Below are positions 35,301-44,800 of a DNA stretch of 64,000 bases, in pieces. The translations under genes and the position numbers were made by a program. The DNA is taken from positions 8,325,657 to 8,389,656 of the forward strand of contig NC_039482.1 in assembly GCF_003590095.1 (NCBI RefSeq). The letters run 5' to 3'. This stretch comes from Trichoplusia ni (Eukaryota; Arthropoda; Insecta; Lepidoptera; Noctuidae). A model generated the notes under the pieces. The model saw nothing but the letters and a program-made list of their open reading frames with translations, was not told the origin of the DNA and did no database searches. Numbering within the stretch: the first letter of the stretch is position 1; every line of letters starts with the position of its first letter.

Positions 35301-38103
35301 CTTATTTTTGTCCTGAAATATTCGTGGAAGTCCAGGTTTAAACGGTGATAAAATATGGGAATATTGCAAACATTGACTGTCAGGTGGTACGTAGTTCGCC
35401 AAGACAGCTAGTTTGACATAAAAACTTTTTTAATCTTGATTGATTTTTGATTCCATTCCAATTCGTGTCCTCCAGGCCGTATCCTAGACCAGGGCGCCTC
35501 TCTGATCATCATCGAGGACAACTCGGGCTACATCTTCGGGGGCTACGCGCCCGCCTCCTGGTCCCTGGGCCCCAACTTCACGGGCACCGACGACTCGTTC
35601 CTGTTCACAGTAGCCCCCAAGATGCGCGTCTACCCGGCAACGACCTACAACAATCATTATCAGTATATCAATCACCACGCTAAGACGTTGCCGAATGGAT
35701 TGGTGAGTATACAAAAAATGTTAAAATACTAGCCAAAATGATCTCACGGGTACATGAAATCGGGATATAAACTATCCTATGTGGTAATCCTATTTAAAAA
35801 TTATTTGTGTATGAAGATTTTTCTAAATCCGTTCAGTGGTTTTTGAGTGAAAGGGGAACAAACATACATAGCAACCTTCACGTTTATAATATTATTAGGA
35901 TATTCTATTTTATATCCCTATTAAGATTTTGTATTAATTTGTGTGATCCTTAATTATTACAATGAAAACTTCAATCATAAATGAAAAAAACAAGATAAAT
36001 TGAAGTGTGGTCATATGTACATATAACCGCGTCGTGGGCGGCCTAAGAAATTGGGACGATCTAAGCGCTTGCCGCGTAGGCTGGTTACATGCGCCTCAGA
36101 ATATAGAATCATAGAGGGATTTGGGGGAAACCTTTGCCCAGCCTTGTGTCACAGTGGGCTACATAAAAAAATACTACCTTTATATTTTTTCAAACCGCAG
36201 CTAATGGGCGGTCAGTTCAACTTCGGCGGTATATTCGTGAACGCGGACCCGTTCGGCGAGGGCACGTGCGCGGAGTCCTGTACCACGTACAAGGGCTACA
36301 AGAGGCTCAGCAAGGAGCCCACATACAGGATCCGGAGCCTCGAGGTCTGGGGCGTCGGGGACAAGCCACTTATACACAAGGATTCGGTAAGTTACCTTTT
36401 GGTGTGTCAGTGACGCGTGGTACAAGACTAGTCAATGACGCGAGCTGCAACGCTGGTCAATGACGCGAGCTACAACACTGTCACTGACGCGAGCTGCAAC
36501 ACTTGTCAATGACGCGACCTACAACATTGGTCAATCACGCGAGCTGTAACACGAGTCTAGATACGAGTCATACGAGTGATAAGACATAACAAGTAACCAA
36601 TGTGAGTACGTTAGATTCCTATCTGCGTATTTTTAGCCATCTTTAATCAATAATCCTTAAAAATATTCCTTATCCACTCATGACTCTTATAATAACCGTC
36701 AACAATTATTTTAACATCCCTGCAGTAATTTTAACATAATCTCAGCAAATAACGAACTGACATGAAACTTGTCGCAATAAAGGAAGACTGACGTCATACC
36801 TACGTAAAATCAGCATTAACGAGAAAAAAATAAACATTTCATAAACCCCTACCTACATATAAAATCAACTTTAGCAGAATTGCAAAGACTCGCATGTGTT
36901 TGCAGACATTCGTTTATTCTTCCCCACTTTCAGCCCCCTCCGATAACTTTTGAACGCCTTAACGCACATAATTCACCTTAAATACAAAACAATCCATCAA
37001 TCCGTTTGGTAGCCATGATGCCACAGACAGACAGACACGTCAAAATTATAACACCCCTCTTTTTGCGTCGTGGCTTAAAAAAAACATGTTGCTTTAAGAA
37101 TGTTCTATCAATTTCCGTCATCACAATGCCGGTATATTCTGTTAGCAATTTGCACATCCACAAAGTGTGATTTACACTTCCTTGCCATCTACCCTACCTA
37201 ATCCTACCTTCTCCTACCTCATAGATGACGTCAGTCACTAGTAGAAGCAGCAGCGTACTGGACACGCACAAGGAAGAGAGGCAGTTCCTAGAGATATTAG
37301 GGAGGAAGACCGACCAGAGCATGGGATTCAGACCCGAACCGCCGGATTAATGAGTTTCGGATACGCCAAATGTAGCAATGACGGTCGGATTCGGTTCTGT
37401 GTGTAAGAATTGTCGCGTCCAGTTGTCAAATATACTCACTGATTGTCAGATGTTGTGAACATTTGGTTATAGAAGTTCATCCATATGTCAAATTTACATT
37501 GATTGTCAGAGATTGTGAACATTTGGACAAAGAAGTTCATCCAGATGTCAAGTACACTGATTGTCAGATGTTGTGAACATTTGGATAAAGAAGTTTATTG
37601 ATAAACGTCGGAGATGTATGTAGTTTTGAAATGGTTATGAGTACATGTAATATGTGTAGAGTAATTTATTTGTATGTAAGATTATGTAGGTAGGTTAGGT
37701 TAGGTAGGTATGTAAGTTGTACCAGTTAGTAGACGAGAGAATTAGTTGGTTATGAAAATCTCCATTTAGTTCACTAGTTCTTGGGTACATTTATCTACCT
37801 AAGATTATTAAGTAACAGGTATTTTAAATAGTTATTGTAGAAAATGTAGTACAGACGTAATTAGGGTATATTAAATTTTCATTCACCCTTACCTATTCCT
37901 GAACTATCCTTCATTTAGTTATAAATCCAACATATCATTATATGTCCTGCATTTTATTATACACCCTACATTCTGCTATACGTTGTTTCCAGGACGAGCG
38001 TGATCTGAGCGTCCTGGACACGAACCCCGAAGCCAAAGCCATCCTGGACATGGCCGGGCGCACGCGACACAGCGAGGGCATCCGCGAACCGCCGCCGTTA
38101 TAA
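20335..38103 (+). CDS. TLDc-domain protein of the mEAK7/TLDC1 family, nine coding exons with two alternative last exons
   Basis: In mammals mEAK7 is a lysosome-associated, N-myristoylated protein that supports mTOR signalling. Exons: 20335-20463, 31512-31644, 32835-32926, 33474-33670, 34097-34224, 34621-34767, 35476-35702, 36201-36386, then either 37225-37350 or 37993-38103. All phases close. The product is 454 or 449 residues, against ~456 for the human protein. The start MGNTSKK gives a myristoylation glycine. An alpha-helical middle covers exons 2-5. The TLDc domain runs from exon 6 to exon 8 (LDAMPDYPAF, RFLFSSHIHGESF, GYIFGGYA, MGGQFNFGGIFV, LEVWGVGD). The first intron is 11 kb; the others are 0.3-1.5 kb. 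The family is assigned from the order MGN start, helical region, TLDc. Confidence 0.9.
24621..24650. repeat. 13-bp perfect hairpin in the first intron of the mEAK7-like gene
   Basis: AAATTAACCTTGT (24621-24633) pairs exactly with ACAAGGTTAATTT (24638-24650) around CGCA. ACAGA and TCTGT flank it and could lengthen the stem after a mismatch. Confidence 0.7.
29340..29475 (-). repeat. tRNA-derived SINE fragment, first intron of the mEAK7-like gene
   Basis: The reverse strand reads ACGGATACCAGAGTGTTATG (head) with the GGTCACCACGCC stretch also found in the copy at 38970, then a body ending in TGTGTATGTGACTTGACATT. The B box is degraded. Confidence 0.45.
32320..32440 (-). repeat. tRNA-derived SINE fragment
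   Basis: The reverse strand shows ATGGGTTCGATCTCCGCAT (B box), AACACAAGCATTTAAGTAAT and GAGTCTGGATGTCTCG, the standard body of the family. Confidence 0.6.
33700..33870 (+). repeat. tRNA-derived SINE, intron of the mEAK7-like gene
   Basis: The A box GGATAGCCGAGTGGTGTTG and B box GCAGGTTCGATCCCCTTG are both clear. The GACAATCCTTTGTGTGAATA body and TGTTCTGAGTTTGGTTG follow. It starts about 30 bases after an exon end. Confidence 0.75.
34800..34930 (+). repeat. tRNA-derived SINE fragment, intron of the mEAK7-like gene
   Basis: GACGCGGGTTTGATCCCCGC (B box), GGACAGGCATTTGTGTAATC and CTGAGTCTGGGTGACAAGG match the family body. The A box is lost. Confidence 0.65.
35750..35905 (+). repeat. Tail-type-1 fragment of the GCCCGCGAC family, intron of the mEAK7-like gene
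   Basis: AATCCGTTCAGTGGTTTTTG, AGTGAAAGGGGAACAAACAT and TTCACGTTTATAATATTATT match the 3' part of the element at 43260. The head is missing. Confidence 0.6.
36406..36554 (+). repeat. 25-bp minisatellite, six units, in the last intron of the mEAK7-like gene
   Basis: Six head-to-tail units start at 36406, 36431, 36456, 36481 (24 bp), 36505 and 36530. The consensus is GTCAATGACGCGAGCTACAA followed by CACTG. Units differ by 1-6 bases. The array starts 20 bases inside the intron, just after the donor of exon 36201-36386. Confidence 0.9.
37225..37350 (+). CDS. mEAK7-like alternative last exon A
   Basis: Follows a CCTCATAG acceptor and is phase 0, so it joins directly to LIHKDS of exon 36201-36386. 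It encodes 41 residues (MTSVTSRSSSVLDTHKEERQ, then FLEILGRKTDQSMGFRPEPPD) and a TAA. Its last 32 residues align with exon B, with about 15 identities: SVLDT, a shared E, L, GR, T, S, G, R and PP. It has its own ATTAAA polyA signal at 37870-37875, and a 60-bp tandem repeat lies in its presumed 3' UTR. It looks like a diverged duplicate of exon B. Confidence 0.72.
   Translation: MTSVTSRSSSVLDTHKEERQFLEILGRKTDQSMGFRPEPPD
37424..37601 (+). repeat. About 60-bp tandem repeat, three copies, after last exon A
   Basis: GATTGTCAGATGTTGTGAAC recurs at 37441, 37501 and 37559 (periods 60 and 58), each time followed by ATTTGG and then AGAAGTTCAT or a variant. The array begins about 75 bases after stop codon A, so it lies in the 3' UTR if that exon is used. 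Confidence 0.88.
37993..38103 (+). CDS. mEAK7-like alternative last exon B
   Basis: Follows GTTTCCAG and is phase 0. It encodes 36 residues (DERDLSVLDTNPEAKAILDM, then AGRTRHSEGIREPPPL) and TAA 38101-38103. From general knowledge of the family I judge this ending the more canonical one; I have not aligned it. A 12-bp inverted repeat (TAACACCCTGTA 38107-38118 with TACAGGGTGTTA 38147-38158) starts four bases after the stop. Confidence 0.75.
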   Translation, partial: DERDLSVLDTNPEAKAILDMAGRTRHSEGIREPPPL

Positions 38104-38106
38104 TGC

Positions 38107-38158
38107 TAACACCCTGTATATAAATACTTTAATTTATTACATTATGTACAGGGTGTTA
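38107..38158. repeat. 12-bp inverted repeat just after the mEAK7-like stop B
   Basis: TAACACCCTGTA (38107-38118) and TACAGGGTGTTA (38147-38158) pair exactly around 28 AT-rich bases. Partial copies of CCCTGTATG occur near 38548, 38610, 38645 and 38730, which suggests a small repeat family rather than a gene-specific stem. Confidence 0.7.
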
Positions 38159-38969
38159 TCGAAATGCGTGGAGTTTTGGTAAGTTATTTAATGTTTTGGT
38201 CTGGTTTTAAATATTTTTTCTGCTCTGAGAAACAACTATTATTTGCTTTACACCTATACTCTCAATTATGTGGGTCAACTTTACTGCAGCGCTTGCGGCT
38301 GAGCTTTTAGATCCAAACTCGGCCTAGCCAGTCACATCAGGGCTCACGCTAGGAAGTGCCAAGGTAGGTCGCCGTTATCGAAAACGATAACGAGGACTAT
38401 AATTGAATAACTTAAGAAGAAAAATCTTAATAAATATGGTTACCGCTGGAGCTAAAGGGCTTTCAGAAATATACTATGACTTATTAAATGAAATTGTTCA
38501 CTTTCATACGCAGAAACTATATTTAGAATCACTATGCATTTCCTTCACACCCTGTATGTAGTCTACTTTAACCTATATTTACAAATTATGTATTCGTAAA
38601 CACTACGAACAAAAACAACCTGTATTTATTAAGTAATGAATACACTCTGTATATCTAATACTAGCTTTTATTATACTTTTACTGTATTTTACAAATTAAT
38701 TGTATTATTATACTAAATAATAAATATATCCTGTATGTTTCACAGGTACTGTACAAAATAAACCTTAAGTCTATGACGGACGGTTGATAATCGAATGATT
38801 ACATTCCTTCTTACTTTATTTCCATTCTCTTAACCCAAGCAAAGTTATTAAGGTTGGGTTATGTTGGCTAAAACTCCAAGATCCCGTCGTTGAGTTTGCT
38901 GGAGTCAACTGATCTCTGTTTTTAATATTGATTCGGTATCATATATTTTTTTGCAAATGATTCCTGCAG

Positions 38970-39160
38970 TAAGGATTTCAGTCCTTGTATCGCGGTAGGT
39001 TTCACAAACATACAAATCACGTGCACACAGACACCCAGACTCGGGAAAACGCATTCGTGGATCAAATAAATGCTTGTCCTACTCGGGGATCGAACCCGCG
39101 ACACGACGTGCACAGTGGGATTGGCGTGGTGACCTCAACCACCCTGCTATCCGTGCAGTC
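38970..39160 (-). repeat. tRNA-derived SINE, nearly complete
   Basis: The reverse strand runs GGATAGCAGGGTGGTTGAGG (A box), GTCGCGGGTTCGATCCCCG (B box), AGGACAAGCATTTATTTGAT, GAGTCTGGGTGTCTGTG and a tail ATACAAGGACTGAAATCCTT. Confidence 0.8.
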
Positions 39161-39914
39161 AAAATAATAATACAATAATTGTACTACCGAAATCAGTGTT
39201 ATTAGGGTCGTTAACTGTTGATCGAGGGTTCCAACTTGTGCCTCATAAGCCGGATAAGTGCCAGTGTCGTGTCTTGGAGTACAAATAAGGTCTATATTCG
39301 CTTGAAACAGAAAACAAATTCTCCATTATCTTCCCAGTTGAGATGAAATTCCACTTGTGTTTGTATGATTCTCGACATTGATCTTAGCTGGTCTGTTTCC
39401 TATCTTGTCTGTTAGTCCTACCATAATTTAACAATATACCGTCTGAAATTTCCTTCTTCAGATCTACTTTCTATCTCACCGGTTTACCTAAATACCAAAT
39501 TTTACGTCTTACCTCTAAATCCAACTCTATGCTCGTATGATTTTGATGTCATATAGAAATACGTGTCTTAAGCTTCATTAATATATTGGACAAAAATATT
39601 CCTGTTCAAAAAATTGCGTCCAAAGAGTGCAATTGTACAGTATCTGCCGCACAATTTTATACTTTATAACGTATGTTTAAGGACTATATTGTCTTATGAT
39701 CTTCATGTATCGATGTTTACAACTAGCTTTTGTCTGTCTTGGTTTGCTTGCTTTATTGTGGTGTTACGACTCGTTATTAGGTTAAGTCCGATAATGACAG
39801 TTTTGTAAATTTCTAATTTTTAAAAACAATATCAACTCACAAACCTCATCCTAATGGAAAAAGGCCTCTTTCTCCGTAGAGAGGCATTAGACATTAATCG
39901 CTGCTCTTAATTAA

Positions 39915-40020
39915 TATTCAGCGGAAGGTGTCAGACTATTACTGACTAAAACCCATCCATGTAAGGAACATGCCTTTGCCTTTCGTGTACTGGGGCCACG
40001 GTAACCAGTTGTTTCAGACA
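39915..40020 (+). repeat. TGACTAAAACCC / GGTAACC repeat, copy 1
   Basis: GTGTCAGACTATTACTGACT, AAAACCCATCCATGTAAGGA, GGGGCCACGGTAACCAGTTG: the same order of short blocks occurs at 40325 and 61620. Confidence 0.6.
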
Positions 40021-40324
40021 ATCTTGCTGAAAATCCATAACCTTTATTACACATCCAGTGATAAATTACAATTAATAATTGTCTTAATATCGGACTTTCC
40101 CTTATAAACGATGTCAATATGTACGTAGTAAGTCAGCAATAAGAAGTGCATTTATATAATAGTGAGGTGCCTTTGTATTTGTGTGTTTATGTATCTTTTG
40201 TATGTGGTAGAGTAATATCTTTCGGATTTTCATTATTGCGTATCATCGATCCTCGCTAGTCATTGCTATGACCTCATAATTTATTGTATACGGTGCAGGT
40301 TTACTTGTAAAATGCTCCTTTTTG

Positions 40325-40455
40325 GGTGGGTAATCACACACTGGGTTGAGCGAAAGGGAGTGCCAATTTACTGACTAAAATCCACCCACGTTTCTTCTTT
40401 TACCCCTGTTCTGAAGACACGGTAACCATTTCGGACAATTCCACTGGCTTAGAAA
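40325..40455 (+). repeat. TGACTAAAACCC / GGTAACC repeat, copy 2
   Basis: GGGTTGAGCGAAAGGGAGTG, CTGACTAAAATCCACCCACG and GGTAACCATTTCGGACAATT align with copies 1 and 3. Confidence 0.62.
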
Positions 40456-41890
40456 TGTAAAATACCCCTGAAGTGCCAGGTGACTTATATTATTACTGCT
40501 CTTAAAGATCCTACAAATTCTTTTCATTTTACAAGTAAACCTGTATATTGTCATTTAATATAAATATCATTATCTATATTTAATATTTAGTTAAATTTAG
40601 TTTTAATATATAAAAACCCGCGATTCTTCATAAAACTTATAAGAAACAAATGGTGCTTTATGAGATCTTCTAGAACATATTCTGCACCACTTAGCGTAGC
40701 AGCCATCAGCTATTTGCAATTGTGGAAAGAAATGTTGCAAGCGGTGCAGTATGCTCTCTTGCTACCACAATCTACAAGTCTTACTAATTAGGAGTAGTAA
40801 GCCATCAGAGTACAAGATAATTCGTGGTACCGAGTTTTTCATTTAGCGTGAAATATGATTATTTATGTTTTTAGTAAGTTAATTTCAATGTTTAGTCGAT
40901 TTTTCGGTTCCTTTGAATAGTGAAAACATCCTTATTATTTTATCATAATGTGTTTGGACAGTTTATTGTAAATATCAATGTAAATAAACTAAGACGTGGT
41001 TTTAAAATAGTATCAAGTTAAAAATATTGCTGTTTTTTGTTTACCGAACAAGTGTTTAACACACATCTATAAATTTATCTTTTATTTATTAATGACATCT
41101 TAATTCATAAATAAATAACATAAATAAAATATTGTGCCAAAATGGAGGCTTAGTTGCACTATTATGGGCTGTCAAAGTATAGCTAGCTATGCAGATTAAT
41201 CACTCAAAAATATATTGTTTTAAATCAATTCTTTATATAATTCGTGCCCCCATTGGTGCTACCTTCTTCTTTTGCGCTTGATTAATAATTCACTTAGTTC
41301 GCACCAACGTCACAGTCAGTGCCAATAGTCACGCCATATTAATAATAATTAAATAAGGTTTACATTATCATTCATTCAAAGATTTACTTTGCATATTTGT
41401 GTGCCTATTTTGAGGTTAGAACTACGTTTTTCGCGCCAAAAGTATTGTCAGTTTGACATTTATTTTGACAGATTGTTTTTTTTTCAGAATTCTTGATGTT
41501 TTTTTTTCAACATAGTAACAGTGGAATATTATTTAATAAGTATTTAATTAAAGATATAAGTAATATTATGAATTATTTGTTTTTGGCAAAGCGTAGTTCT
41601 AACGTTATTTGAATGCTTGATTGTAATAACAATGAAACTAAGTTGTACAAATTGTATTTATTTAATTTATTATTGTATAAATAAATTATATCGAAATAAA
41701 ATGTGTTTAAATTTGTATTGCTGAAAAATTATTTTTTAAATGTTGTATTAGGAGAAAATGAGAAAATTAGGGCATTTCTTTCAAAAGTGTTCAAAACTTC
41801 AAACTGAAAACCGCACATAATATGTTATCACAAAATGAAACGACCCTCAACAATCCACTAATTTATTAACATTAACTCTTACACCTAGTC

Positions 41891-44800
41891 TTAGTCTACA
41901 TCTTCCGTCCGCCTCTTTCCTATGGAGAGGTCTATAGGGCCCTCGCAGTCGGTGAGGTCGGTCACCAGCTTCGCATCGTTGTGACGTATGATGCCGTACA
42001 TTGGAACTGTCGCTTCCAGCTTGGGGACCTTCGTGTTGCATTTTGATGAATTCCTTGTGTGCATCCTGTAGTATAAAAAAATATTTTCTTATCGCATTTG
42101 GGGAAAATGAAATAGTTGATTTGGGAAAATTGAGTATTGATTTGGTAAAGCTATGAAAAAAAGGCGAGGATTGAAACCATGTTCAGCTCTCATCTATCAC
42201 TATTATTGTTTGCCTCATATACACAATTACAAAACAAGTCTTATTAGAGTTGATTTTTGTATGTATGAATAATTTGTACCCCATAAATAGAAGCTGAGTT
42301 TGAGAGGATTGTAGACTTTTAATTTTTGATAACTATCTGGGTAATTCAGTAGCACAAGGTAAATTTTAAATGGCCCCGTTCATGAGGTAGGTAACAAAAA
42401 CAGTTTTTGAAACAGACAAAAACAGACTTATCTGTTCTCTATAACCACACCCTAAAACACAATCCTATACACTTCAACACTTATTTGTATGGTAGTATAC
42501 AAGGTTACATCAGACTACTGACTTGTACTTCCTGCAAGCATCGTCGCGATGCCGCTCCAGATACCGTCTCTGGCTGAAGGCCTTGTCGCAGGCGGCGCAG
42601 CGCCACTGCCACGAGTGGTGGCCGCGCGTGCGCTGGTGAGCGCGCAGGTTCGAACTGACGATATGACGAAACATACTCATTCATGAATTGTTAAGACACT
42701 AACGTTAAGTAAATACACAGTTATCTAGGTGTTCACTATAGTATTGGAAATTTTGTTGAATTTAGGGCTTAAACTGGTGAGAATGGAATTGTAAAGCTGC
42801 CGTGTTTTGATGCAATGAGATGAGAAAAATCCTAATGTATGTATGAAGTTCTGTAAAATAACTGAGAGGATTAGTTATTCTACATGAAAAAGCGTTACAA
42901 TATATCTACCTACTGGAAATACGAAAGCTCTCCATTAGAGCGCTATACAAGCAAATCCAAATAGCTACCGGTCAGCAAATGTCCTGCCGCAGTGTGGATG
43001 AGGGCAGGGGAAGGGTCTCTCTCCGGTGTGCAGCCGCAGATGGCCCTTCAGGACCCAGGGCCGGTCAAAGCCCTTGCCGCAGTAGGAGCACGTGTGCGTC
43101 GCGCGCGGGTAGCGCCGCGGCTCCGACCATTCGCGGGCTTCCGAGGGCTCAACTGGAAATAATTTTAATACTACTATATTTATGTCGCAGTCGCCTCATA
43201 TTTCTATGGATTTCAACGTTCGTGAGTACCAATGTGATTTACGCAAAGCTATATGTACCTACTAGCTGTTGCCCGCGACTTCGTCCGCGTGGTTAGAAGA
43301 TATAAGTTATAATTTATACCTACCTTCTATCTCTATCTGCCTTCTATCTATCTTGTAGGATTCAGTCAGCGTTTGCAATGTAAGCGCAAAAAATGTGTTG
43401 TTTTACGACCTCACATTAGAAACCTCATAAATTGTAGCCTATGTGTTATTCTGATGTATAAGCTATATTGTGGTAAAGTTTCATTCAAATCCATTCAGTA
43501 GTTTTTACGTGAAAGAGTAACAAACATCCATACATCCATACTTACAAACTTTCGCCTTTATAATAGTAGTAGGATAAGTGCTACTTACATTACATTTTAG
43601 CCCCGATGCAAACAAGGAGTATTATAATATATGTTTACCTTGTCTGCTTCAAGCATCGTAGCTCCCGAGCGGATTGAGCGATTTTAATTTAGTTTGTTTT
43701 GTGTTTGATAAAAATCGGTGAAGCCATTAAAAAGTTGTGGGGGGTGAAAGTTTTTATAAGTAGTCGAAAGTTTTTCTGAGCTCATATTCGTCCACTGCTA
43801 GACATAGGCCTCCCCAATCGCACGCCATCGAGATCTATCTTCGGCTGCTCGCATTCAGCTCGGACGAATAGACATGTTTCAAATCGACCCCACATTCAAT
43901 TTTCATATTTATGTAAGATATTCATATACTATTCTGTTCGGCTGGTCACCCAGGTTACCGGACCAGTTCTTAATTTTTCAAGCCGGTCAAATATTCCGTG
44001 TCTGCCAAAATGTAGGTATCGGTGCGGTACGAGTACGTGCATGATTGATGTGACACAAAATATATAACACTGGACTGGGCGAATGGAATACATTTACTTA
44101 TTTAATCCAAGGAGATGCTTTGTAGAACATGTTTTGTCAAAGAAAGGAATGTAGTTTTCTCACTAATATAATAAATGCGAAAGTACTAAAGGACTGGACC
44201 AATTTCGATGAAATTTGGTATGGAGGGAGCTGACACCTTAGATTAATACACACTTATATCGGACTTCGTTCAAATAAAGTAAAGTTTTTGTAGCTGTAAC
44301 CGACATCCGTAGTCGCGAGTAACAGCTAGTTAACAAATAAAATGCGAAGACGAATATTTGTCAATATGTCAGATTGTCAACAGAGGCCACTTCTTGCAGT
44401 CAAACAAAGACGCTGACCGACATAAATAAGTTTATTTTACTAATATGTGTAACGCCAATATATACAGTTAATCATCAATAATAAGCATTACCCTTGTTTA
44501 CAACGGCTTAGCTTTCTAGCTAGACGCCGATACCGCACAACGGTGTACCACCTTTTTTCCACAACGACAGGAGTTTCAGGACATCGTAGTACAGATTCTA
44601 CACATTTCACAATCTCGAAGTGAACGCATCGCCTCAACTTAACATCTGTTCGCTATACCGCGGTATAAGGTATAAACTTTATCCCATGGGACTGCCGGCG
44701 CGGATAAATATACCCTGACAAAGGTCACAGAGTCAGGAACAAAGAGAGCAGTAAATCCTGCACCTTTGATACCTACGGTTAAACAAATAAAGTACCGATA

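Larger units (their letters stand above)
38104..41890. other. Intergenic region between the mEAK7-like gene and the zinc-finger gene
   Basis: The two genes converge here. It contains a SINE (38970-39160, minus), two copies of a TGACTAAAACC / GGTAACC repeat (39915-40020, 40325-40455), several partial CCTGTAT motifs downstream of the hairpin at 38107-38158, and an AT-rich stretch from 40850 to 41890. No gene is supported. Confidence 0.5.

Noticed and set aside
36406..36554. CRISPR-like array of short repeats
   Set aside because: Units abut with no spacers and the genome is eukaryotic; it is a minisatellite.
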